The notes: generated by a model from the letters alone, not told the origin. A DNA stretch of 64,000 nucleotides from Artemisia argyi (GCA_030686995.1 CM060691.1:62409838-62473837); one strand, 5' to 3'; numbered from the stretch's first letter, positions 20,125-30,805 are shown. Made by a program: numbers and translations.

Positions 20125-21441
20125 ATGGTAGAACATCAAATCCAAACACCCATTTCAACATCTCCTTCATCCTATAAATTTGAAAGTTTTGCTACAATTC
20201 AAATCACACCATCACCATTAAAACTTCTTCTCTCAAAACATCAAAACCACACCTTTGAAATGACTAAATCTAACACATCATCCGAGTCATCAAAATCCTT
20301 CTCAAAAACCACTAGGATTAGTGTTAAACCTTGTTGCTTCACCAAAACCGTCAAGTCAAGCTCATCTTCTTCAAGTGATGCTTCGCTTAACATTTCTTCA
20401 CCTATCCAAGATTTCCTTAACCTCACTACCTCAACACAATCCCCAACACATTGTAATACCAATGTAATTACCTTTCAAGAATTGCTTAATCTTGATACTC
20501 CAACACCCTCTCCAACACATTGCTACACAAACATGGCCACCATTCCTCCAACAACTAGACCTTCAAGTGATTCATCATCACCTTCTCAACAAGCTCAACC
20601 ATCAAAAACTCCATCACCTCAATCACCAAAAATTTCACAAATGGAACTTTTCCATACACCACCAACATCACCACTACCTTATTTGGAAACATTAGAAGAC
20701 CTATCACCCAAATCAACAAGTCCACCATCCTTGTCACTCTTTGACACCATTGCTCAAATGGAAACCCAACAACAACCTAGTGAGCAACTAGATGATGAAC
20801 CCCATCAACCATCATTAGTAGAACGGTTGGCTTACCGTTATGCTAGACCATCTATTTTTCCAAATGATCAAGGTCATACCCACTCACAATCATTTGTGTT
20901 TCACCCAATTTACAAAGACCTTCATGGCAATCCTTCCGGCGAACCAAGCTTCTGCCATTTTGTTCTAAACCAACAACCACCACAACAACAACAACCATCA
21001 CCACAAGAACCTTCCCAACAATTTGAATCTCTATTTTCTTCTTATAAGAAAATAGAAGCATCCATATGGGAAAAACCTCCAAACCTTAATAATGAGATTG
21101 ACACTCATTTAAACCACCTTCATGCCTTCAAACGCATGGTTGACTCTCAAATCAACCATATTATGGTTTTACAAACAACACTACACTCCACTAATGAAGG
21201 AAGCAAAAACACCACTCAACCATCCACCTTTGCTCCTTCAAGTTCAAACCATTCACCACCAACATATCAAACCACTCTACCACCAAACTTTCCCCGCCAT
21301 GATTGCAATCATTGCGAAAGAACCGCTCATATTAGTGAAGGGTGTCGAAGGGAAATTCATGAGCTATCCGAAGAAATGAGGTTTATACTAAACCACATTT
21401 TGGATCATCTACAATCCTTGTCTCACACACCTCAACCCTAG
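20125..21441 (+). CDS. Accessory ORF 2 of nested element, Ser/Pro-rich with a CCHC zinc knuckle
   Basis: This uninterrupted frame of 438 codons is the longest intact ORF in the nested element. Residues 1-330 are low-complexity Ser/Thr/Pro/Gln-rich and probably disordered (QQPPQQQQPSPQEPSQQ near 285-300). A helical stretch follows (ETHLNHLHAFKRMVDSQ-like, about 325-345). Near residue 400 is CNHCERTAHISEGC, which has exactly the C-X2-C-X4-H-X4-C spacing of retroviral nucleocapsid knuckles. The last 30 residues are helical. I recognise no family. Position after the pol remnant excludes ordinary gag. A nucleic-acid binding helper of packaging or a decoy gag are possibilities. It is intact although pol is gone. 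Confidence 0.65.
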   Translation: MVEHQIQTPISTSPSSYKFESFATIQITPSPLKLLLSKHQNHTFEMTKSNTSSESSKSFSKTTRISVKPCCFTKTVKSSSSSSSDASLNISSPIQDFLNLTTSTQSPTHCNTNVITFQELLNLDTPTPSPTHCYTNMATIPPTTRPSSDSSSPSQQAQPSKTPSPQSPKISQMELFHTPPTSPLPYLETLEDLSPKSTSPPSLSLFDTIAQMETQQQPSEQLDDEPHQPSLVERLAYRYARPSIFPNDQGHTHSQSFVFHPIYKDLHGNPSGEPSFCHFVLNQQPPQQQQPSPQEPSQQFESLFSSYKKIEASIWEKPPNLNNEIDTHLNHLHAFKRMVDSQINHIMVLQTTLHSTNEGSKNTTQPSTFAPSSSNHSPPTYQTTLPPNFPRHDCNHCERTAHISEGCRREIHELSEEMRFILNHILDHLQSLSHTPQP

Positions 21442-22285
21442 AGTCTCCAAAATGAAACAAAACCGTTTCTTTTGGAAAATGTTTCCCATTTAAACCAACA
21501 AACCAAAACCGTGTCATCCTTTCAACCTTCAAAATAAAGCCCGCTACAACCCTCCAACCCACATTTTCTTTCTTAAACAACCTTAGCCTTGTTTTTGGAA
21601 AATGTTTCTCATTAAGGAAAATGATGATTTCCTTGTAGCTTTTTATGTTCTTAGTTTATTTTTAGTTTTTCTTTATTTTTAGAAGTAGGATGGTGCAATC
21701 CAAATTTCTTGTCTTTGACTTTTTAAGAGTCAAAATTTTACATGAAATGAATTTCATTCTACTACAAGGTTTTCATTGTTTGTTGAACATTTAGGTATAA
21801 TAAGTGAACTATACCTTGCTATGGTACCATACATATATCTTGTGTTTTTGAAACTAACCTTTCTTTTTGTAGGATCATTATCCATGTTTTCCTTCCTTGA
21901 TACTCCATTTAGGGGAGTAATATTCAAGGGGGAGCATGAGTGGTGTATTATTTCACTTCACAACTCTTAGTTGTGTTTTAAACATGAAACGCTTTCATGA
22001 CTTGTCTTGTGCGACAACTAACCTTTTTCTTGTAGGTTCAAAATCCATGTCTCCTCTCTTGGCACTCCATTTAGGGGGAGTATCATCCAAGGGGGAGCAA
22101 GTGCTTACTTCCGCTTCGCTTCTCTTCTTTTTGTTTCGACAAAAAGGGGGAGAATTTATATAAACTTGTGCTTATTGTGCGTATCACCTCTTCTTTGCAA
22201 AAACAAGTTTTTATACTAACTTTATAAGACTTAACACTAAAACTAGTGACTTACTTATAAATAAAGTTTATGTTTTGTCATCAAC
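21442..22285. other. Non-coding region before the PPT of the nested element
   Basis: No significant ORF. Short G-rich runs AAGGGGGAGCA (about 21928 and 22090) and AAAAAGGGGGAGAAT (about 22141) resemble the true PPT at 22286 and could be secondary plus-strand priming sites. Confidence 0.5.
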
Positions 22286-22299
22286 AAAAAGGGGGAAAT
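22286..22299 (+). other. Polypurine tract of the nested element
   Basis: AAAAAGGGGGAAAT directly abuts the TG of the 3' LTR at 22300. It fixes the plus orientation. Confidence 0.85.
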
Positions 22300-23695
22300 T
22301 GTTAATACAAATATCGCCTAAAAAAGTTATTTATATTTTACGATCTTTGCTAAGTTTGGTTAATGACAAAGTATGAAGTTTAGCTATAAGTAAATCATCA
22401 CTTTAAGTGTTTAAGTCTTGTTTAACTAAGGTTTACATTTCCTTTTAAACAAAACATTGTTTTTATTTCTTAAATTAGAAAGTGTCTTGTCACAACACAT
22501 TTATTTCTTAAAATAGTAATGTCACATCACATTTAGGGCAAGCTTTGTCCATATACATTTATGGTAAGAAAGAGTGTTTGACTAACCTTATGCTTGCTTA
22601 CAAGTCTTGTGTTTGACTAGGAGTAATGTGATGTGACCTTGTTTGGTTTGGAAGATTTATTGCAAAAACCAACTGCAGCCCTGGCGGTACCTTGGGGACA
22701 CACGGGCGGAACTCTTCTGAGGGGTCCGCCGTATCCGCCAGACCTGCAGAATGGTTTGCTATAAATACCAAACCATTTGTTAGTTTTGAGTCATCCCTTT
22801 AGGACATATTTTCACATACTCTCTCAACTAACTCAGTAACATTTTGATTTGTGTGATTCTCTTATGTAGCAAGGGACTTCACAAGATCATTCAAGAAGTT
22901 ACAAGCTTCAACTCTAAAGTTGCAAGTCTTGGTAGCTTGGTCATGTATAAGCTTTGGTAGTTTATACTTCATTTGTGTCATGTATGTAGAAGTAAGTGGT
23001 TAGTATTTTAGGCCTCAAAATACGTAGTGTTTCGGGAGTTGTTGTACCCTTGTAAAAGAACTAACGGGAGTGGTTGTACCCTTGCTAAAGAACTCGACAT
23101 CTAGCTTAGTGTCGGTAAAAGTGTAAGCGACGATGGGAGTTGTTGTACCCGTGTAAAAGAACTCGACATCTAGCTTAGTGTCGGTAAAAGTGTAAGCGAT
23201 GTTGTAAAGGTTTTCTCCGCCGGTGAAAGGAGCTTGTTGATTAGTGCTTATAACTCTCAAGTTGGAAACTCGGGGCGTGGATGTAGGGCAAGGAAAAAGA
23301 GTCCTTGTAGCCGAACCACGATAAATAATCGTGTTGTGGTTTGATCGTTTCTTTCTTTATCTTTGCTTATTACATGTTGTACTTTAGTTAGAATTGCTAG
23401 TTACATATAAAGCTTTTAAAAGAACTAAACAAGTAAAGATGTGTTTATATCTTCAAACAAAAGTAAAGCTTTTCAAAGAACTAAACAAGCAAAGTTAGGA
23501 TCATCACAAGCAAAGCTTTTTAAAGTATGAAACTAGTAAAGTTAGAATTGTTATTCACATGAAAAGGTTTTCAAAGAATCAAACATATAACATTGTGTTT
23601 ATATCTTTAAGCAAACGTAAAAGTTTTTAAAGATATTCAAGTTAAAAAGGATTTAAAAAGCGGTAAACTATTCAACCCCCTTCTAGTTTTCCACA
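22300..23695 (+). repeat. 3' LTR of the nested element
   Basis: 1396 bp, the same length as the 5' LTR, with compensating 1-bp indels and about two dozen substitutions. It has the GC module 22673-22749, TATA 22760-22767 and the 69-bp tandem array. Confidence 0.95.
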
Positions 23696-23753
23696 ATCTT
23701 GTTGCTCATATTTTTCAGCCCAAGCTACTTCATTATTCTCATGAGTGATTATC

Positions 23754-24452
23754 TTAGCCAGCTATCTCAGATCTAGCCCTTCTATAGTTATCTCTTTCAG
23801 TTTCATATTCTTTAAGCATCTTTTGATAATAGTTACTACATTTGGAACATACCTCAGAGATAGTTGATGAAGTTGGTGAAGTAGCCATCATAGCAAGCTG
23901 AACAGGTTCTTCTTCACTCTCCATGCTCCAATCAAAGCTTCCTAGACCATCTCTTGACTCCAAAGCTTCATATCCTGGTTCCTCATCAAAAGTTGTGCTC
24001 CAATCAACCTCTTCCAATGCAACCATAGAATAGGTTACTGGTTCATCATCAAATTCATTACTCCAATCAACTTCTGACAAGTTTTCTTGAGCAACCAAAG
24101 CTTGTGACTTTGGCTCATCAATAAGGACCTCTTTTCTTTCAACCTTGGGTTTAGGGTGTTCAATCATCCTATTTGCTTTATACTTTGCAAACTTGCATTC
24201 TCTTGCAAAGTGACCAGTCCTTTGACAATTAAAGCATTCAATTTTAGACTTATCAAATGATATCCCCTGCTTAGCTTTGAAATCAATACCTCTCCCTGTC
24301 TTATTCATAAACTTCTTGATTCTTGCAGTGATCATGGCAACCTGCCATCTTATGTCAATTTCTTCCATAGCATCATCATCAATTTGCATGACATTCTTGA
24401 TAAGTAACAGGTAGAGTGACTTGTTGGGCAAAGAATGAGCATAGAACATCAT
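23754..24452 (-). CDS. Copia gag, zinc-knuckle part
   Basis: A 232-codon frame with a canonical knuckle CFNCQRTGHFAREC (C-X2-C-X4-H-X4-C) near residue 73, preceded by the late capsid block WQVAMITARIKKFMNKTGR and followed by an acidic tail with repeated (V/F)DWS motifs (EVDWSNEFDDEP, EVDWSTTFDEEP, SFDWSMESEEEP). The frame ends at a stop at 23754, about 50 bp before the nested element. It overlaps the preceding gag piece (24379-24687) out of frame, so one indel lies near 24400. It belongs to the large minus-strand copia. Confidence 0.92.
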   Translation of the reverse strand: MMFYAHSLPNKSLYLLLIKNVMQIDDDAMEEIDIRWQVAMITARIKKFMNKTGRGIDFKAKQGISFDKSKIECFNCQRTGHFARECKFAKYKANRMIEHPKPKVERKEVLIDEPKSQALVAQENLSEVDWSNEFDDEPVTYSMVALEEVDWSTTFDEEPGYEALESRDGLGSFDWSMESEEEPVQLAMMATSPTSSTISEVCSKCSNYYQKMLKEYETERDNYRRARSEIAG

Positions 24453-24687
24453 CTAAATTAGGGGTTTGTGATGGTGATGAAGTGGTAGTGATCATGGTTG
24501 TACATGGATTCTGTGTTTCTGCAATAGTACTTTGGACATGATAAGCAGTACTTTTAATGGAAGTACTGCTTCTGTTTTCAGAAGTTACAAAAGCAATGTT
24601 GTGATAACTTGAACCTTTGTTACTCTTCATCTCATGCTCATACACCTTTAGATTGTTGTAAAGATCATCAAAGTCCATAGTGTCCAA
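24379..24687 (-). CDS. Copia gag, middle part
   Basis: This 102-codon open piece starts with MDFDDLYNNLKVYEHE, a typical end of the copia capsid domain, then a Ser/Thr-rich stretch with a VQST repeat. It ends by frameshift into 23754-24452. Upstream, a stop at about 24688 separates it from the capsid N-terminal part. Confidence 0.85.
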   Translation of the reverse strand: MDTMDFDDLYNNLKVYEHEMKSNKGSSYHNIAFVTSENRSSTSIKSTAYHVQSTIAETQNPCTTMITTTSSPSQTPNLDDVLCSFFAQQVTLPVTYQECHAN

Positions 24688-24693
24688 ACCAGG

Positions 24694-25264
24694 TTATCCT
24701 CTAATCATGGTAGCAACCACATGCCATGTAGATGGCAAACTCCTCAAGAACTTCAAGTTTGCATCTTCAACTGATGCTTCTGCTCCATATAACTCTAGCA
24801 TACTGAGTAGATTCTGATATCTGTCATAAGTAGAGTCAAGACTTTCTCTTTCACCAATAGTGAAGGTTTCAAATTGTTGCTTCAAAAAGTTCCTGTGCAT
24901 CTTCTTGGAAGCATCATTACCACCAAATCTTGTTTTAATAGCAGCCCATAGTTGTTTTGCATCCTTGGCATCATGAAACTTCAATAAGTGACCATCAGGA
25001 ATGGCAGAGAGCAGTATGTTGAGAGCCTTGTCTTGATTTCTTTTGGTAGCAGCTGGCAAGGTTGGCTTGGGTGGTGTTGGTTGTCCTGGGATCTCTACTG
25101 GTTCATCAATTACCATATTGCCATTGAAAATCACATCCTATAGTGCATGGTCTGTGATGGCAATGTACTGCCTCATCTTCATGCTCCATAGATCATATTC
25201 TCCCTTCTTGACAATAGGAATTGACTGCAGTGATGGATGGAGCAGGTGCAACATCTGTCGACAT
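24694..25264 (-). pseudogene. Copia gag, N-terminal capsid part
   Basis: An ATG at 25264 (minus) starts the gag 78 bp after the 5' LTR. A shift shortly after the start and a stop at about 25139-25141 break it. From 25134 it is open for 146 codons and shows the capsid helices (DAKDAKQLWAAIKTRFGG, NFLKQQFETF, LDSTYDRYQNLLSMLE), the UBN2-like gag domain of plant copia. The product would form the particle shell. The next stop precedes 24687. Confidence 0.88.
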
Positions 25265-25328
25265 CTTTAAGGGTTTGTAGTAAAATCGGTTTTAAAGGTT
25301 TTCTTCTTAATCATAGTTTCCAACACAA

Positions 25329-25340
25329 GCTCTGATACCA
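25329..25340 (-). other. Primer binding site of the large copia element
   Basis: On the minus strand TGGTATCAGAGC, complementary to the 3' end of initiator tRNA-Met, lies 2 nt inside the 5' LTR end (25343). This is the standard plant copia PBS. Confidence 0.92.
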
Positions 25341-25342
25341 CT

Positions 25343-27312
25343 TGTTGGATCGATATACTCTGACCAAACTACTTTGTAGCTTGTAAGGTTTTAACAATCT
25401 TGAATGATTCAAAATAATTAATATTGAAACACTGATATTACTTTGTAAAGTATGCGGAATCTACTAACACAAAGCTAAGAAGAACTTTATTTATATTAAA
25501 ACCAACTCTTGAACCTGCTTCTCTAAATACAGATTCACTAACAATCCTTAACTTCACTAAAATTATTTTCTAGAAATCGTAATGTGAAACTCTAAAACTC
25601 ATATGTCTAATACCATTGATGAGGTGAAAAGTGAACCACTTTTAAAGGGTCATTTAAACCCGAATTTGAATTTATTTGATCAAATATTGCCCTAAATCGT
25701 TCCTTTTGTCATTTTAGGTACTTTTGGAGTGAAATCTGGAAAAGGAAGCATTTTGGACGTTTTTGGAGCATAAAAGTGAAGAAAACAGCAAAGTCTTAAT
25801 TTTTCTTGCTGGGAACAGTACCTGACAGCGTCACATCTTTCTTAATGACGGCGTCCAGAGTAACAAAAGAGGTGGATATGGACAATACACGTGACGATCC
25901 AGAGAGTTTTGTACATAGGAGATGACGGTGTCACCCAAGGCCGTCATGGTCCATTTGTTAGTGACGGCGTCACAATTGGATCTAGGCAATACGATTTCAT
26001 TATAAGCGGCGAGTTGACGGCGTCACAAATTCCTTCTTGAAGTCGTCACCCCTTGTAATCTATATATAGTTTTCCAAATTTCATTCATTAGTGTGCAACT
26101 TTGAGGGAAAAACCCTAGGCTGATTTTTACAGCTTTTTCAAGGGTTTCAACCCTTTGAACCTTACATGTTCTATTTGAGATAAGTACTTTTTCAATTCAT
26201 TCAATATGTCTATGTGTTGTTTGAATATATCTTACGCTTGTCTTCAATTTAACATGCTCGGCTAGATTTCTTTTGTGTTTGCTTAGATGTAGTGAAACCT
26301 AGATGTTAATTATGGGTTGATTGTTTGTTTATAGTTGTTACAGATGATTGTATTCGATGTTAGGCTTACGAAAACTGGCAGACTTCCATTGGTAACTTGC
26401 TTGAACGTCTTGAGAAACATGATCGGAGGTGTACTACGATATTTGGTTGTATTTAATGCGTAGGAGAATTCTAATGATCCCATGTTAGGAGCTTCTAACG
26501 GCTCGACATAGGAGTGAAGTGGGATCCTATAGAATTAGGGAATATTGTACACGGCCCTACGACTAGTATTAAGGAATATGACCCATCATCCATGCAATTG
26601 TAACAAGCTATCAACCTATAAAAGATATCTAGGGAATAATGAAATCTAAGTAAACACAACTTTCCCCATCATTGTTTACACCACTAGTATAATTAGCTTA
26701 ATTTTCATTTCTGTCATTTTATTTTGATTGCATCTTTAGTTAATTGGGTTAGTTGGCTAGCAACTAATTCCGCCCACTCTTCCAAACCTCGAGATTTTAT
26801 TTGCTTTTATAAAAATATAAAAATACAAAAAGAATCATCCCTCACCTCTAGACTTAGTTTTTAGGCTTTATAATCCTAGCGGCACTATTCCTAAGTTGAA
26901 CGATCAATCCCCCGGTACTTGTCATTATACTATACTACAATGATCAAGTACACTGCCTGGTGGGGGTTGTAAGCTTCTCGAGATCCCTCGAGAGGTAAAG
27001 CCTGGTGCGATTCCCACGTATCAACCATCCTAAGGCTCCTTTTATAGGCATAAGGAAAACCTTAAGTCGGTTTACAATATTTAATTGAACAACAAGTAAC
27101 TATCCCTAACTAATTTTAGAATATTCATATAATAATACGTAATAATCCTTTAAACAATATTGCACATTAGTCCTTGTTCTTCGAAGTACTTTGAATAATC
27201 TTCAATAACCAGCAGTAGTTTGACTTTGATCTGCACGTTGACTAAGGAGCAGTACTTTGACATAGCAGTACTTTGATCTTTCCAGCAGTACTTTGATCTT
27301 CATATCCCAACA
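25343..27312 (-). repeat. 5' LTR of the large copia element, split by a solo LTR
   Basis: TGTTGGATCG at the left end and CCCAACA at the right end. Removing the solo LTR and one ACCAT leaves a 558-bp LTR matching 1-333. The U3 end again carries AGTACTTTG repeats (about 27185-27300), one of them mutated to AGTAGTTTG. Confidence 0.9.
25617..27023 (+). mobile_element. Solo LTR inserted in the copia 5' LTR
   Basis: 1407 bp, starts TGATGAGGTG and ends CGTATCA, flanked by ACCAT on both sides (25612-25616 and 27024-27028). It is related over its length to the LTRs of the 27330-35666 element but in the opposite orientation. No interior is present, so unequal LTR recombination removed it. It contains a cluster of TGACGGCGTCA-type motifs at about 25825-26055. 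It is the more diverged member of the family. Confidence 0.93.
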
Positions 27313-27329
27313 GTTTTAGTTAAACAACG

Positions 27330-28772
27330 TGATGCGTGGAATTGCACCCTCGCAAAAGGTTTTACCTCTCAAGGGATCTTGAGAAGCTTGCAATCCCCAC
27401 CAGGCAGTGTACCTGTTCGTTATAGTATAGTATAGTGACAAGTACCGGGGGATTGATCGTTCAACTCAGGAATAGTGTTCGCTAGGATTAAAAAGTCTAC
27501 TAAACTAGGTCTAAAGGTGAGGGATGATTCTTTTTGTATTTTTATATTTTAAATGAAAGCAAGTCAAATCTTGGGTTTTTAAGGAGTGGGCGGAATTAGT
27601 TGCTAGTCAACTAACTCAATTAGCTAAAGATACAATCAAAATAAAATAAAATAAACTAAAACTAATTTGTGGTGTAAACAATAATAAGAGAAAATGTGTT
27701 TACTTAGATTTCACTACTCCCTAGTGTCTTTTACCGGTTGATTAGCTTGTTACAATTGCATGAATGACGGGTTATATTCCTTAATACTAGTCGTAGGTCC
27801 GTGTATGAAATTCCCTAACTCTATAAGCTGCTACTTCACTCCTATGTCGAGCCGACTAAAAGCTCCTAACATGGGATCACTAGAATTCGCTTATGCATTA
27901 AATACAACCATAAATCGTAGTACACCTCCGATCATGTTTCTTAAGACGTTCAAGCAAGTTACCAATTGGAAGTCTGCCAGTTTTCTTAAGCCTAACATCA
28001 AATACAATCATCCACAAAATTATAAGCAAACCATCAACCAATAATTAACATCTAGGTTTCATTACATCTAAGCAAACACAAGAAAAACCTAGCCTAGCAT
28101 GTTAAAAAGAAGACAAACATAAGATAAAATCACACAACACATAGACATATTGTATGATTGTTGAAAAACTTATCTTCAATTGAACATGGATGGAACAAGG
28201 GTTGAAACCCTTATTATTACAGAAAATTCATCTAGGGTTTTCACAAAGAAGCTCTCCAAAAGTTCCACCCCATAATGAATGAAAATTAGAAAAATATATA
28301 TATATTTTACACCTTGACGGCGTCACGTTATAGCTTGTGACGCCGTCAACTCGCCGCCAAGATAAATTTTGTATTGCCTAGATCCACTTCTGACGTCGTC
28401 ATGTGTAATTTTACTCTGGGCCGTCACATGTATTTTGACCCTGATGGCCTTGGTGAAGCCGTCAGGCCAAATTGCCTTGAAAATATCCGGGGCCGTCATG
28501 TGTAATTTCCACATCCACCTCTTTTGCCAATCTTGACGCCGTCACTTGCATTTCCTTGACGCCGTCAGGCACTGTTCCCAGCAAGGATTTTGAGACTTTG
28601 TCGTTTTCTTCACTTTTTCGCTCCAAAAACGTCCAAAATGCTCCTTTTTGTAAATTTCCTCTCAAAAGTACCTAAAATGACAAAAGGAACAATTTAGGGC
28701 AATAATTGATCAAATAATTACGAATTCGGGCTTAAATGACCCCCCAAAAGTGGTACACTTTTCGCCTTATCA
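27330..28772 (-). repeat. 3' LTR of the gag-only element
   Basis: Pairs with 34243-35666. Motifs of the TGACGCCGTCA type cluster at 28314-28567. Confidence 0.92.
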
Positions 28773-28790
28773 AATACCCTTACACTTGAG

Positions 28791-28812
28791 ATTTGCTTGT
28801 CCTCAAGCAAAT
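28791..28812. repeat. Perfect hairpin next to the PPT-like motif
   Basis: Arms ATTTGCTTG and CAAGCAAAT (9 bp, no mismatch) around the loop TCCT. It lies 3 bp from CCCTTACACTT and 18 bp inside the 3' LTR. Confidence 0.85.
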
Positions 28813-30347
28813 GCGCTTTTATTCTAATCAAAATACAAGTTAGGGGTCATTTAACACTAATATAAAAGTAATTACAACAAATAATCATTCCACTTAAAAC
28901 CAAAAACAAGCACGGAGGTTATACACTAGCACCTCACAAATAGTGTTTAGATACTCACATCTCTCGGGTGTAATAAAGTATATATCACAATAAGGAAATG
29001 GAAAACATCTCTCACTACTTGTCATAGCAAATAGATTACTATAGGCTTGGGAAAGGATCAAACCTCCACCACTTGGCGTAAGCACCTAGGATAAACTATC
29101 AAAGAGGTCTTTTAAAGGGTTACATGAGGTGTAGGGATATGATAAACACGGTTTTGTTGAATAAAGGCAATATTTACTGGTGGCGAGTTAATCATCTTGG
29201 TTAATTACATGTATAGCAAAGCGTTGCTAAGCCAAGACTCGACTCGATTTAAGCTAATAAATCAAAAATAACAAAAACTTAAAACAAACATAGAATGAAA
29301 CGGGATAGTAGTCCGTATGTTTTTCTCTTTTTCTTTTTCTATTTTTTTCGATTTTTTTTATGCATACACTCTTACCGTACCATCCAAAATAATACATCAT
29401 AGGGGATTTGCATTTCCCTTACACTTGAACTTTTACATACTTTATAATCAACTATTCTAATGACTCGAATTAAAATAATCAAAACACTTGGAGTACTTTT
29501 TAAGATTAACGCACATATGGGGGTAATATATGATGTTCTTCCCCATTACTCCATAACATAAGTACTTTACCCATGAGTCCCAATCGTCCCAAAACAATAT
29601 GTGCAAGATATGACTCGACTTAGCAACCATGTAATCAATTAGACAATTAACTAAGGGTTTAAACATGTAACAATAATGCACTAAAGATGAGTGCATACAC
29701 GGAAGGCTAAGGCGATTTGGTTGCACATTTGGGGTGGATTGTAAACAAATTCTTCCTTTAAGTAAAATGCTTAAAGTTAGAAACGAAAAGATAGGCTCGG
29801 AGGGGTGTACTAGGGGTATCGTGTACTAAAAATGAATACAACGCAAAGGTGTGGTAAAAATTAATTGACTTTACTAGTCAAGGTCATTGACTTAAATGGT
29901 CAAGTAATTTTGATACGGGTTTAACACAAGGGTAATCCTAATGCCTCTTATCATGTAGTAAATCCTACTACACGAATGTAGTCTCACTAGCGGTCTCGGG
30001 ATGCATCACTAACGCAAGTTTTAGAATCTAAGTACTACCGGTATACTCATAAGCACTAATAACGAATGCTTTTCCTAACAAATCTAAAGGCGAACCTCAC
30101 ATATTTGGGTGGAAAATTTTTTCTGAGTGGTACAGTTTTTGTGCTAGTCATACAACTCCTATCCATGAGACGCTCATTAAGGCTAAAGCTTCACTCCTAA
30201 ATGTTGTAAAAAAATTTAAATTTGGTGCTAAAATTGCCCTAACAAGTATTTCTCTTAGTTTTATTACACACCTACTATTGAACAAACAAACTCAAGCGTA
30301 ATTGTATTCTCAAAAGTATCATCATTTACCCTCCCCTTACACTTAAG

Positions 30348-30371
30348 TTGAACATTGTCCCCAATGTTCAA
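30348..30371. repeat. Second perfect hairpin beside a CCCTTACACTT copy
   Basis: Arms TTGAACATTG and CAATGTTCAA (10 bp, no mismatch) around TCCC. The architecture is the same as at 28791 but with a different arm sequence. Confidence 0.85.
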
Positions 30372-30745
30372 TAAAAAGATGTAAAAGAAAATAAGGTAAA
30401 AGAATGAAAACAAATACTCCCCTGATTTGTTCGGTGTGGATAGTGTGTCAACAAGGTTAGATCTTCTTCCAAGAAAATGAACTTTGAAAGCTTCCCTCTA
30501 GAAATATAAATCATCCTCTTGTCCAATGTAACCTGTTAAACATGAGAAAACAATCAAGGCAAACCTCGCGTAAAATTGACGGCAATCTATATATACTAAA
30601 AAAATCCTAGAAAAAAGAAATTAAGATATAATGCTTGTGGAATGAATGGTTGCAGATTTCCTGGAGTTTATAAAACTAAAGAATCAACAAAAACTTTAAG
30701 ACTCCGGTATAAACAAAACTCGCAAAATTTTTCAGAATTTTTTTA

Positions 30746-30805
30746 CCTGACGCCGTCAGGTTATAACTCTTGACGCCGCCAGGTTATAACTCCTGACGCC
30801 GTCAG
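30746..30805. repeat. Three-unit palindromic TGACGCCGTCA array
   Basis: Units of about 23 bp: CCTGACGCCGTCAGG (30746-30760), a TGACGCCGCCAGG variant (30771-30783) and CCTGACGCCGTCAG (30792-30805), separated by TTATAACTC(T/C). The same core is repeated in the LTRs of the family. Confidence 0.85.

Larger units (their letters stand above)
13788..23695 (+). mobile_element. Nested copia-derived LTR element with two accessory ORFs and most of pol lost
   Basis: LTRs of 1396 bp each (13788-15183 and 22300-23695), TG...CA, are flanked by ATCTT (13783-13787 and 23696-23700). A PBS-like TGGCATCAAG (15186-15195) lies next to the left LTR and a PPT AAAAAGGGGGAAAT (22286-22299) next to the right one, so the orientation is plus. 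I counted about two dozen LTR differences by eye (about 1.7%), so the insertion is recent. Gag is degenerate and pol is reduced to a fragment of the RT/RNase H region. The interior is instead occupied by two other ORFs (18161-19270 and 20125-21441). It interrupts the gag of the minus-strand copia. Confidence 0.95.
1..27312 (-). mobile_element. Large Ty1/copia LTR retrotransposon, minus strand, 3' end outside window
   Basis: The order on the minus strand is 5' LTR (27312-25343), PBS, gag with CCHC, a second CCHC domain, protease-integrase, RT-RNase H, accessory ORF region, PPT, then the 3' LTR, which is cut by the window edge. Integrase before RT is the copia order. Window position 1 matches position 25568 in the other LTR, so about 225 bp of the 3' LTR are missing. 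Four foreign insertions (2566-5889, 6558-6803, 13788-23695, 25617-27023) account for about 14.9 kb. Without them the element is about 12.6 kb, unusually long for copia, because of a roughly 8 kb region after RNase H. Every reading frame is broken by stops or shifts, so this copy is not autonomous. Confidence 0.93.

Noticed and set aside
1..27312. Envelope-like (Sireviral) ORF as explanation for the copia accessory region
   Set aside because: No transmembrane segments or signal peptide are visible in the pieces between 1218 and 7664.
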